This document shows positions 25,666 to 36,427 of a stretch of 64,000 nucleotides of DNA, piece after piece (the stretch's first letter is position 1; every line of letters begins with the position of its first letter). Under the pieces are notes generated by a model. That model was not told the DNA's origin. It worked only from the letters and a program-made list of their open reading frames with translations, and did not search any database. Both the position numbers and the translations under genes were made by a program. The DNA comes from Fomitopsis serialis. Taxonomy: Eukaryota; Basidiomycota; Agaricomycetes; Polyporales; Fomitopsidaceae. The DNA lies in assembly GCF_022376445.1 (NCBI RefSeq), contig NW_025954964.1:124001-188000 (forward strand). The letters are read 5' to 3'.

Positions 25666-28332
25666 TCAGCAACCGGCGGCGAAACACCCACGCCTTGAGC
25701 AGGTTTATCCTCATCATCGCTTCCCAGATCCATCTGTTCGCCCTCATCCGAGTCTGCTGCAGCAGTCTCGACTTCTACAGCGAGCTCGTGTGCGGGCTTG
25801 AAGGAGATTGCCTTGAACTTGGATACCGTTGGTGTGTTCTGCCTTACTTGGGTCGTCTCCACCTCCTCTTCCGGCGTAGTATTCTGTGCGATCGAGCCCT
25901 CCAACCGTGCACGCAGTCCGGAGGTGAAGTCTGGAGAGAAGACAATCCAGTCCTCCCAGATGTCGAGAACCGCTGTAATTTGCTTTTTGAACGTTTCTGC
26001 AGTGATACGCCCAGGGAAGGAGTGATAGATGGTCGATAGATGATCGAAGACAAGGCCAAGACGCGACTGAAACTCTTGTCGAAACTTCCAAGCCATGGGC
26101 AGCGGCGCAGCGGAATTGTGCAGGATGTCGCAAATGAGATGCAGGCGCGCAACTTTGCGCGGCACTGGAGTCCCATCGACAATTAAGGATGCAATGATGA
26201 TGTCGGAGACCTGCAGTTATTGTCAGCATTTCGCGAATCCGTCGACTAAACTACTGACCTCTGCCGCTGCCTCAGCATGCTCAAGGCTGAACGCCATGCA
26301 CCGCGCAATTTCCCCGCGTTTTCCGCTGAGCGCACGCAGCATCGCTTCAAATCTTTTTCGAGCACGCTTGCCCAGCTCATTCTTCCTACCATGCTCCCTT
26401 TCCGACTCTTCGGCAGAGTCTGTGGAATATACGGAGTTGTATCCCTGGTCGACAGCCCGCTTCATCAGTGATTGCGATTGGTCAAGAGAAGCAGATCGTA
26501 CCTCGTCATCGAATTCTGGCTCTATTGCATCATTGCGATCCAATAATGAGCGGAAATATTTGTGCCTCCAGTGCTACATGACGGTCAGCAATTCAATATC
26601 AGCCGCACCAGAATCTACACCGAACTTACGTCGCGTTTCAGGAAGGCATACCTAGGATTTGCTTTCTCCCTCTCTTTGAGGTTCTCCTCGTATTCCGCAT
26701 CATGACCCTTGACTTCGGTAGCAACCAACCGGATGAACTGATCCGAGATCTCTTCGTCCAGACCAAGATGCACTGCACGTGGACTCTGGGAGCGTCGAGG
26801 CGATCGACTGGCGAATCGTCTGCGACTAGTGGAACGGTGCCGGTAGCCAGGAGGTGAAGGAGAGTAATCACGACCTCGCGAGTGACTTCGTGATCGCCTG
26901 GAAGGCCGATGTTTACCGGAGCCTTCATACTCTCGAGACCGGGATCGAGAGCGCGAGGGAGAGTAAGAGTGATGCCGACTCAATCGCTCGCGTGAGCGAC
27001 TCCGCGACCTTGATCTAGACCTTGATGGCGACCGTGAAGACGCCTTCTTCGTGACTACTGTAGAGAACTATGTGAGGCCGATTTTTGGTAGGCAGTCAGC
27101 GGACGCACTATAAAGAGGCTTCGCAGCGATCGGTACGGCTTTACTCCAGCCGACGCGGAGAACCGAACCTCCCCAGTCGAATCCGTCTAATTCTCTCAGC
27201 GCAGCCTCTGCATCTTTGCGCTTCATGAATGACACGAAGCCACTCAGACCTGCGTTCTTCGTCCGTCGGGAAGCTGTCATTTCCGCACCAGGCCCATGAG
27301 TAGCGTCTCCTCTGGGCCACATGACTTTCACCTAGTAGGATATGTAGACGAAGTCATGAAGAACGGCCGTGAAGACTTACCGAGCCGACGGGTCCACAGC
27401 GAGCAAAGAAGGTCCCGAGACTCTGTTCCGTTACATGCGGAGGCAGGTTGGCGACAAAGACATTCGTGGACTGTGTCTCCTGTTATCACGGCTGTCACGA
27501 CTGAAAATTGAGAACATACCGCAGGGTCTCCTCTATCTTTGCTGCCACTTTGCCCCTCGTAGGCTGTTCAGGGCAAATTGGGGTTACTGATTTGACACAG
27601 TATAGGCTTACGTACCAGCAATCGAGGTGACGGATCTTCCTTGAGTCGCTACTTACAGTGTGAGCAGATATTACGCATATACACTCGAGGTAGCTCACCA
27701 TGTCGGGAGAGCCTGGTTTCACGATCAGCCTGCTCTCTACACCATGCAGTCATCAGCCACATTCCTACTGGAGGCGCTTGTCAGCGTACCTTTTGATTTC
27801 TGCCAGGAAAGAGTCCATTGCGCGTCTTCCTTTGGGTTTTGGTGCAGCTGGCGGAGGAGACGGCGGTTGCTGCGGCAAGTTCGTCTGACACATTACAGTA
27901 GCATCACAGGGAAGAACGCACCATGGTATCCAACTCGAAAGCTCGCATGCCTTGACCACCAGCTGCCTTGCCTCGGGTCGCTGGAGCATATGCCGAGCTT
28001 TCTCCCGCCTTCACAAATGCCGAAACGCCTTTCTTCCGGTCGACGGCCTCTCCCTGGAACGCATCCAAGAACTCCGCGTATGCTCTAGCAGCATTCTCCT
28101 CTTCTTCCCTGCGTTTAGCTTCGGCTGCCTCCTTTTCCTTCTCCCGCTTAGACTTCCTGACAACGCCCTGCGTGAACACAGAGCGTTTCTGGTCGTCTAC
28201 CTCCTTTTGCTATCATGAAGAGCAGTCGGTGAGTGTGTCAGAAAGTTGAAGAGTCTCCGTCCGCACTGGAAACGAAGATTCGTCGTCATCGTCATCGAAG
28301 AACGCAGCGAGTTTCGACTTCGTTTTGTCCAT
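25509..28332 (-). CDS. U2 snRNP-associated SURP-motif protein (U2SURP / SR140), pre-mRNA splicing
   Basis: A nuclear spliceosome protein of the U2 snRNP. The start at 28332 gives MDKTKSKLAAFFDDDDDE, and a donor at SSFP is followed by QKEVDDQKRSVFTQGVV. Domains in order: a basic/acidic coiled N-terminus, YEGQSGSKDRGDPA, an RRM with NVFVANLPPHVTEQSLG (near 27430-27480) and LSGFVSFMKRKDAEAALREL (near 27190-27250), an RS-like segment, and a SURP motif (ISDQFIRLVATEVKGH, near 26700-26750). A C-terminal CID/cwf21-type region has ARLHLICDILHNSAAP and YHSFPGRITAETFKKQ. The C-terminus ends in an acidic tandem repeat (25509-25665). Frames and splice sites agree across the gene. The domain order matches U2SURP, and no other family combines these. 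Confidence 0.93.
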
Positions 28333-28819
28333 ATGCCAAAGCAGGTCCTGACGAGGTGGCGAATGTCCGTGCGCGCTACGCGAGTAGAAGTGAGTGCTCT
28401 GAAGCGAGAAGTGTATTAGGCGCCCTACACTCAACGAAGTTGACGCTCCCATCAGCTTACCAAACTTGGGAATTATACTGAACGCCCCCTTTAGGCGCCG
28501 ACATAAGTAGGCGATCCGGCCATTTGCAGTAGTCATACAAAGGTACGCGAACAGTAAGCACTCTCAGGGTAGTTTTCTAACAGTCATCGCAGCACATCGT
28601 GCGGTCACCGTACATATATTGTGCGTTGCACTAGGATAACATCGAGCGAATGTGGTATACAATGACAGCGATATCAAGAGCAGAGCAATCGAACACATGT
28701 CCGTGTGTAATGCGCAAACCCTACAGCATTGACCCCTGATCTACAGTTGTGGATACAATTGGACCTTTTTCATGATCACGATAGGTTGCTCTAAGAGGGC
28801 TCTGAACGGGAAAATCGTA
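28333..28819. other. U2SURP promoter and PPP5 3' flank
   Basis: About 490 bases between two minus-strand genes. The U2SURP promoter lies just right of 28332. The AT-rich part at 28590-28700 is likely the PPP5 3' untranslated region. Nothing else is recognised. Confidence 0.5.
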
Positions 28820-31157
28820 TCACATCAGCAAGCTCGACAAGCCCCCGGACGTGTACGCCATGGGTTTCATTGGCGGATGTGGTTTGGCGTCAAATTGCGT
28901 GTACATTTGCGAGCCGTGTTCATCAATCCGAATCTGCATTGAGAGTCAGTACATGCACTCACCTTGCAGATATATTACTTACGAATGCGCCCTTGTTCCC
29001 TGCTTGGTCTACGTAGTTCGGCGCTGAGAAGACAGTGGTGCAAAGTCCATCATGCTCAATGGCATATCCATCTTGGCATATCCATCAGATTTTCCTAGCA
29101 TCATATACGGCATGAACATACCTTGCCGAACTTCGTGACTGCGGATTACGCCTGTCACGCCGTTCAACTGGCACCACCGCTTGGTGACGTCTGGTCCAAA
29201 CGCAATGCCGACGCCCTAGGAAGATTTTCAGAAGGTCTGCTAAGTCGTATGGTGATCAATCCTACCCGTTTGCTGGGCCCTCGTCCTGGCATCTCTTGAG
29301 GGTCTGTCCACAGCAACTCACCTACAATAAGGTGATTCAGCGTCACGTTCGCGGGGGTATGGAAGACGACATTTGCGTACACATGAGTCCTTCTTGCCCA
29401 GGCTGTCGCCCTATGCGGTCGATTTTACGGATCTCGTCGAGGGTAACGCCGTCCTTGCTGAACAGGCCACCATGCACGACGAAGTAACGCTTCCGGCCTT
29501 CAGGTGACAGGATAGCTTTGGCCGCCGGACCTGCCGGGGGCTTCGATGCGCAGATCAAGGTTGAGAGAGGCACTGTAGCGGCCATAATCAGAGACATCCC
29601 AATGATGTTGACCTCGGAGCACTTACTAACGGTGAAGACGTGTGCGAAGAGCTGAGTGCAGATATCAACCAACATGTACAACGTGCGTCGACACATCGGT
29701 GCCGCACCTTGTATGTCTGATCCCCGTGCTTGTGTTTTGCTTCGCCTTCGAAGCCATACGTTCGATTCATGTCTTTCGTCTCATGGTTACCCCGGTTGAT
29801 GTACATCCGATTGGGATAGAGCCCTGCCCATATATCAGCTCGGAAACAAATCTAAATCTCTTCCGCAACTTACACTTGAAAGCGAACGCGGTGAGGATGA
29901 CCTCTATCGACCATGAGCCCCGATCAACGAGGTCCCCGTTCATAAGCAAACAATGCTTGTCGGTTGGATAACCCGTGAGAGATAAGAGGTGCAGAACGTC
30001 ATAGAATTGACCTGCAGAAGTAGATGAGATCGATACGAGCAAGATTGAGAGGCGTATACATACCGTGAACATCGCCGATCACATCACAGGTCATACCCTC
30101 CTCAACGTCCAGCGTCACTAAGCTTTCTTCCTGGACGAACGCTTGATGCGCTCCCAAGACTATTTCCCATACATATCTTAACGTGCATTCCCTTATTACA
30201 GAGTACATTATTGATCAGAAGAATCGCACCGCACCTTCTTGGCAAAGTCTTGCCCTCCTTGAACCACTCAATCATAGCATTGATGAATTCGAGGTTGATG
30301 TTGTACTTGCCCCCCTCGGTTGTAGGCAGTTGCGGACCCTTATAGCTGCGGTCGAGATCACATCCGCCTGCCACTCATGCTGTCATAAGCTAGCCGGAGC
30401 GCGGAAGCTATGTACTCACCTTCAGAGATGATCGCTAAACATCGCTCTACCGGACTCGCCTCCTCCTCCATCTCAATGGCTTTCTCAAATTCCGATTTTC
30501 GCATGATCTTCGCCGTGCTGTCCATTTGTTGACGAACGAGTGCATTGTTCGGTTCGAGCGCAAGCACCTTCTTGAAGTCCGCAATGGCCTGCTTAAATTT
30601 CATTGTCTGCAAGTAGCATGTCGCTCGCCTGTGCACGGCAGTGTAATTCATGTGCCAGATCAAAAAAAACGTTGTGTCTGCTCACCGATAGTAGGCTTTC
30701 GAATAGTTTGGATCCAATTCAATCGCATGTGCTGTAGGCCGTGCATCTTGCAGCGTAGTTCCAAGTAACGGTACACAGACTTACCAGCATCACTAAGCCC
30801 GTATCCATGCTCCTCCAATTTGATGCGCGTGTACGCGCGGTTGCACCAAAAAGTAGCATCAAATGGGTTCAACTCAATGGCTTTTGAGTAGAGCTCCGCT
30901 GCTTTATTGAAGTCATGGCCTACAATTCATGATCTCACGCTGAGTGCCTGGTCGTCTGACTGAGTGAGTGGAACGATGGGGGTAGGAGACGTACCGGTGA
31001 AAGCCCTATTGGCCTCTGCCTTAAACCTCACAGCTCCCTGTCTATCTTGCTCTGAGACATCCTCCAAACTCAGCTTGGAGAATGTGGGTGACGGGGGAAG
31101 CGAGGTCACGGCAGTCGAATCTGTTGGCGACGAAGGGATTGATGTTGAGTCGCTCAT
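28820..31157 (-). CDS. PPT1: Serine/threonine protein phosphatase 5 with TPR repeats
   Basis: A cytosolic and nuclear phosphatase that is recruited to Hsp90 through its TPR domain. The start at 31157 gives [20 protein letters not shown] units are seen in [20 protein letters not shown], the [14 protein letters not shown] region and [17 protein letters not shown]. The catalytic domain has [13 protein letters not shown] (split by an intron near 30010-30062), [38 protein letters not shown] and ELLWTDPQ. It also has VIRSHEV and [16 protein letters not shown]. The last exon ends [14 protein letters not shown] and a TGA at 28820-28822, very close to the usual PPP5 ending. Around a dozen short introns are present. 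The metal-binding second motif reads GDLVDRG where GDFVDRG or GDYVDRG is common, a conservative change. Confidence 0.95.
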
Positions 31158-31484
31158 TTTCAGCTATCCGCTGCGAGTACAGTCAGCTCCTGATATCCCG
31201 ATTCGAATGATGGCAAGAGGAGCAGTGAAGACGCGTAGCAACGCGTCGGCTTCGTATGCGAGTGAGAGTCGGATTGTGAGACGCAGCCACCGCGAATCCT
31301 GTGGGAAGTCCAAAATGTGATTACGTAAGCACAGCGAGTAGCGAATCAGGCCGTCGTCTGTTTCGTTCGTACGGACCGCTGTCATGCACTGGCATATGCA
31401 TATCAATTCCCGACAACTGAGGACATATAGAAGAGTGACTAATCCGGCAACATAATACAGCTCTATGTCGACTTCCTGGCTTGC
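31158..31484. other. PPP5 promoter and MRI1 3' flank
   Basis: About 330 bases between two minus-strand genes. It holds the PPP5 promoter and the MRI1 3' untranslated region. No further element is seen. Confidence 0.5.
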
Positions 31485-32959
31485 TCAAACAATACTCGAT
31501 AAGTCAAACCCACTCGCTCCATCCGTCTTGACCGCCACCCCCTTCTCCGTCACGATAGCAGTGATTAATTCCGCGGGAGTGACATCAAAACTAGGGTTGT
31601 AAACCCCTTCAAGGTTCTCCGGGGTGACCATAACAGTTGCTTGCTGCTTCACGCCCTGAGCGTTCAATGCGAATGGATACACGGCTCCCCGAACAAGTCG
31701 TGCCTCAATGGCAGGCCTTTGCTCGATGGGAATCCTGGAAAAATACAGTTAGCTAGGTATCACGAAGATAATCAAGGGACCTACGCGTTGCCATCGGCTA
31801 TGTCAAGATCGACGGTGCTGATTGGGGCCACGACAATGAATGGTATGTTGTGTCGCGATGCAAGGACCGCAGCGTTGTACGTGCCGACCTGTTACCTGCA
31901 TGTTAGACTAGTTTGGCGAACGTGTAGCATATGCATACCTTGTTAGCCGTGTCGCCGTTCCGTGCTATGCGGTCGGCTCCTACAACTGTGCACATGAATC
32001 GTCTTGTCAGCGCCCCATGGATGCAGGGAATGACCGAACACACCGACAGCATGGACGTCATTATGCTGGAATAGCGACCCCACCATGCTATCGCAGAGCA
32101 TAGTCGAAGGTATGTTCAACGTCAAGAGTTCCAGTGCTGTGAGTCTGCGCGAGATATGAGCTCGCCAATTCTGAGACTACTGTTGCCTACTGACCTAGAC
32201 CCCTGGTGGTAGGGTGTGGATTGCGTGAAGAAAGCTCGGCTTAACTTTCCTGTCTCGTGGAGGTATGTAATCAATCCCAATGCTGTGCCATAACCCTACA
32301 CAAGTCCGTAAATGCAGATACAGCAGCGCATGCACGCTACGCACAGATGTTGCCAGCGACCCAGTGTTGCATACTGTCATGACATTGAGATTCTCTGTGG
32401 GCTTGCCCTTCGCCTTCACCTGCTCGATCAACCAGTCCCCTCCCCACTTCGACATTCTCTTGTTTCGAGAGACGTCTTCAGCATCGATCTCACGACCCTC
32501 TACTATCAAATCCTGGGCGGTCGCGCGTGCGTCCTTGCCCTCCTCAAGGGAAGTTCGGAGTCTGTGCTTCAGCCGCCGCGTAGCCGCCCCGAGGTTGACT
32601 GCGGTCGGACGCGCGGTGTACAAGTAGTCGAGCTTCGGAATTACGTATTCATTTAGTAGACCCGGTGAAGCAAGCCAGTCTGGTGTAGGCTCGGTCTGCA
32701 GTGCTCGGGAGAGATGGGATGCTATAGTCAGGGCGGCGAGTGAAGCGATCGCCGGGGCACCTCGAATCTATGTCGCGACGAAATTGGCTGATTAATGCGA
32801 GTCTCCCAGATCGATACGACTTCATACCTTCATGGACTTGATTACATCGTGAGCTTGCTCGATGGAGTCGATCTCGATGAACTCAGTGGTATGCGGCAGC
32901 AAGAGCTGGTTGACAATCTCGATCTTGTCTCCCGAAGTCTTGATAGATGTCAGGGCCAT
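31485..32959 (-). CDS. MRI1: Methylthioribose-1-phosphate isomerase (methionine salvage)
   Basis: Converts 5-methylthioribose-1-phosphate to the ribulose form in the cytosolic methionine salvage pathway. It is related to eIF2B alpha-type proteins. The start at 32959 encodes [20 protein letters not shown]. The second exon has [16 protein letters not shown], then [32 protein letters not shown] and [14 protein letters not shown]. The catalytic-region motif [20 protein letters not shown] spans an intron near 31930-31990. The C-terminus [20 protein letters not shown] and GFDLSSIV is characteristic of the isomerase and separates it from eIF2B subunits. All exons are open in frame. The leader upstream of 32959 lies in the 335-base gap to the allantoicase fusion gene. 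Confidence 0.95.
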
Positions 32960-33294
32960 ACTGACCGAGCAAGCACAGATGTTGAGAATATCGGTATGAA
33001 GAGTCAACTGGACTTCAAAGCAAGAGAGTGAAGCGAGCTGCACAGCCGCGATTGAACACCGAAGACAATTTGCGGCATCAGCTATTGCGGAGGATGAGGC
33101 AATCTCAAATCGGTGATCTGGATCGATCGAGAGATGCACGTGCTACCGACCGCCTGGGATTTTGTCCTCCGTTAAATCCGGAGACTGACGCCCACTGTTG
33201 TCGCGGCGAGCCTAAACGACCCCACACGCCACGCACTCTCCCTGACATGCTTGAGCCAAACATACATCGCAATTTACTGATTTGAAAACACATT
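32960..33294. other. MRI1 promoter and allantoicase-fusion 3' flank
   Basis: About 335 bases between two minus-strand genes. No additional gene, repeat or RNA is seen. Confidence 0.5.
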
Positions 33295-35624
33295 TTACGC
33301 ATCTGATTTGGGAAGCTGCACGCTGGAGAACCCAGCCGAGCCATCCAACTCGACAATTTCACAGTCCAGCTTATCCCCGTTCCCTACTTGCGTCTCGACA
33401 CACGTGAAGTCCATTGTCTAGCAACATTAAATTAGTATTCTGCAAGCAATTATGACCATGAGGCGAGCTCACCCGATCGATGACGGCCATAGGATGGTCT
33501 TGGGGAGTGACATCAGTATTACGACCCACACCGTTGTAATGAAAAAAGAACTCACGCCAGATCCCCGTGTTGTAGACGATTCCTTGCCCAGCAGTTGCAA
33601 TGAATGCGCGCATGCTCTGGAGGTCGGGCTTGTCATCTGCACCATTCTTTGCCACGATCACCAGGTACGTCTCTCCTGGGCTGTCTAGACCCTCTCCGCC
33701 ACCCATAGGAATGAACGCCTGGTTCGTACAGGGGTGCCTCTCGAGCAGCTTGACCTCCCACTGACCACCCGGAGCAACTTCGATTGGCTTGCATCGGTAG
33801 ATGGAGAGGCCTGACGTAGCTCCGGTATCCGCGGGATATGACGACTCGAGCAACGCGAGCTTATGGAATTTCACGGCGGTTCCCTGGTTCGCACCCGTGA
33901 TGCGTGTGGCACGCGGAGACGGCACGGCATTCAAATCGGAGTAAGCCTGGACAACCTGTCCAAAAGGTGCGAAGGCTTCCGGAGTGAGTGGAAGTGCGGG
34001 CAGGATAGGTCCGGCTGCGCTGGCTGCGGTTTGGGGCTTTGTGCCGTCGAATCGTCGTAGAAGCCGACTCGCCTTGTTGAATGTTTGCGCCCGCAGTTTC
34101 GCTTGCGGCGCCTGGCGGCACCGGTGCTGTGATATCACCGCCCGTCCTCCGACCAACTATGCGGATTCTCTTGATGCCACCATCGGGGTAAATGGTTACT
34201 TTGACATGCGTGAACGCTTTGCCATCCACATTGTGCAGCTGGAAGAAGTGTTGCCGGTGAGGCCCGAGCTTCGTGCGAGGAAGGATGAGTGTCCAGTCTT
34301 CTTCAGGAACGCTAACGGGATTCAACTCTTCGCTCGACAAAGCTCGCAACTCGCATGACTCTGGAAATTCCCTTTGAAGTGAGCGGTATCTATCTCGGCA
34401 TGAGATAGATATCCGGAGTCGCCACTGCATAGGCGGTGGCAATGTCACCGGTCAATCAGTGGCGGCAAGACGGTCAATCGGGACGTACAGCTTGATGATG
34501 ACCCAGTCCTTGTGCCCCTTGTGCCTGCTTCGCTTCGTCTCCCATCCATCGCCCATATCTTTACCTAACAACTCGTCGTAAGCATCATTGACCATTTCAA
34601 GATGACAAACGGCCGTTGCATTCACCGGCCTCGTACCTCTCCCGGGAAGGATCAAGTTGGATCCCACACCAAAGTGCTGATCCGAAGTGTAAACCACCCT
34701 TCCACCGGAGAATACGTGAGCAAGGTCCAATTGGACTGACAAATCGGCTGGGAATACTGGGGAGACTAGTCCGTAGACGCGGAATCGCGCCTGTTGGTCC
34801 TTGGTGAGCGGAGCATTTTTGTGCAAGGGGGAAAGTACCGACAATTCCGCCGTCTGGATACATGTTAAGCTTGACATAGTTCAACCCTTCCGTAGGATTG
34901 ATCTTGAACAGATGTTTTGAGCTTGGTCCCAAAGGCGACCTGGGCAGAATCTCAGACCACTACGAGTATATCGTTAAAAGTGCAACGGTTCGATGAAAGT
35001 GTTCGATTTACGACCCACGTTGGCACCGTCAGACTGGGGAGCAGGCTGATCGTCAGGCTGGTAGAGTGCGTCAACACTGACTTCAGGGGCCTCGTTGCCT
35101 ATATCATCCGTAGCCTGAGTCTGTTTCTACAGCAAGATCGTGATAGGGCCCACCGTTGAAGTGTGTAGTGTCGATATCGAAACCTAATATCGTGCCAGTG
35201 GTGCCCAGCTTGATTATACACCTAAACGTACGTATAATGAGATGACGACGAGACGAGCCACCGAAACGAGGGCGTGGCCTACCAGTCGTGTGTTGGATTA
35301 TGTCGCCGTGTCTCCCATCCGCTGTAGAGTGCTCCTTTGGGCCCAAATTGTCCCTTCAAGCTTGGCGCGGGCTGTGCTTCGTCAATAACAAAGGAAGGGT
35401 TAAAAATGTAATCAAATACCTCTACGAGCAACAGATGGAAAGCCTCCGCAAAGAACTCATCGGAAAAAGACTCTACTTTCCCTCCCAGGGCGACACTGGA
35501 CAGTTCTACTTCCCATTTCAGTCTGAGTGGTTTCCATGTCAAGACGTCGTGTGAGCGTCTACGCACCGATGGCTGTCCCAAAGACGGAAGCGAACAGGTC
35601 AAGCGGGACGCGCTCAATTTCCAT
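33295..35624 (-). CDS. Fused allantoicase and ureidoglycolate lyase
   Basis: One gene carries two successive enzymes of uric acid breakdown. The allantoicase half (from 35624, [19 protein letters not shown]) hydrolyses allantoate to ureidoglycolate and urea. It shows both internal repeats: [40 protein letters not shown] and [12 protein letters not shown], then [30 protein letters not shown] and [21 protein letters not shown] linker of about 40-50 residues near 34040-34130 leads to the ureidoglycolate lyase half ([56 protein letters not shown]), ending at 33295. The linker needs one frame change, so either it contains an indel error or the two halves are separate frames. Allantoicase-ureidoglycolate hydrolase fusions are known in Cryptococcus (DAL2,3,3), which supports a real fusion. 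Splice sites in the allantoicase half are clean. Confidence 0.9.
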
Positions 35625-36427
35625 TATTGACTTGACACTGATCCTCTGTTCGGAGTCGTCTAAGTATCTGTTCTCCGATCAGCAACCTTGTCAGAGTTAG
35701 GCGTGCCAGTGAGCGGTGAAAGTCCCGAGCAAATGAATAACGATGGCGGTATGCACTCAGGAGACTTCTGAAGCGCGACAAACAAGATCGGATCGGAAGC
35801 AGTGGCCAGGCTCACGGGCCCGAGTCATCGGCAGAGCTGTTCTGATTGGCTGCGTGAAGAACCTCAAAATGTCGCGAGCTGGCGATATGGCCTCGGACAT
35901 CGTCCGCTGTGCTACGAATGTACGCCCATCGAGTGTTGGAGTCGGACACCACCACAGACACACTTCTTTGACATCAGCGTGCGCACACGGAGCGTGTATT
36001 TCCTCCTCCAAGCCTTCGATGTTTACGGTTACGTCAGCATGCTAAATGGGTGCAAGGCGCTTCCATTATTAGAAGCTCCGTGGCCGCCACAATCACATGC
36101 GCCCGCTCAGACCATGTACCATGGCACCAGTGTGCATTACAATGCGCATGCGGTGCACGGACGAACGCCTCGCTCTTGTCTTCGAACCACCACGACCAGA
36201 TGATAGACCACCTCTTGGGTAGGCCGAGTCCATCGTGGAAGAGAGTTCAGGTAGGTGCAGTGCACCTCACGTTGTCTCAGCCACATTGCAGCCACAGCTG
36301 ACCAAATCTGGACCGCCCAGGTCTTTCTTGTCATTATCTTCTGGGTATGGAGAGTTCTTCAAGGTAACCCGGGCGGACCACGCCTGTTGTGGCTCAGACG
36401 TGCCAACAGAGCACTTGGTACATTGCT
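35625..36427. other. Divergent promoter region, allantoicase fusion / lipase-like hydrolase
   Basis: About 800 bases between divergent genes. A CRE-like TTACGTCAG sits near 36028-36036. Open frames here lack family resemblance. A hydrophobic frame near 36310-36360 has no ATG, and may be leader sequence. Confidence 0.45.
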
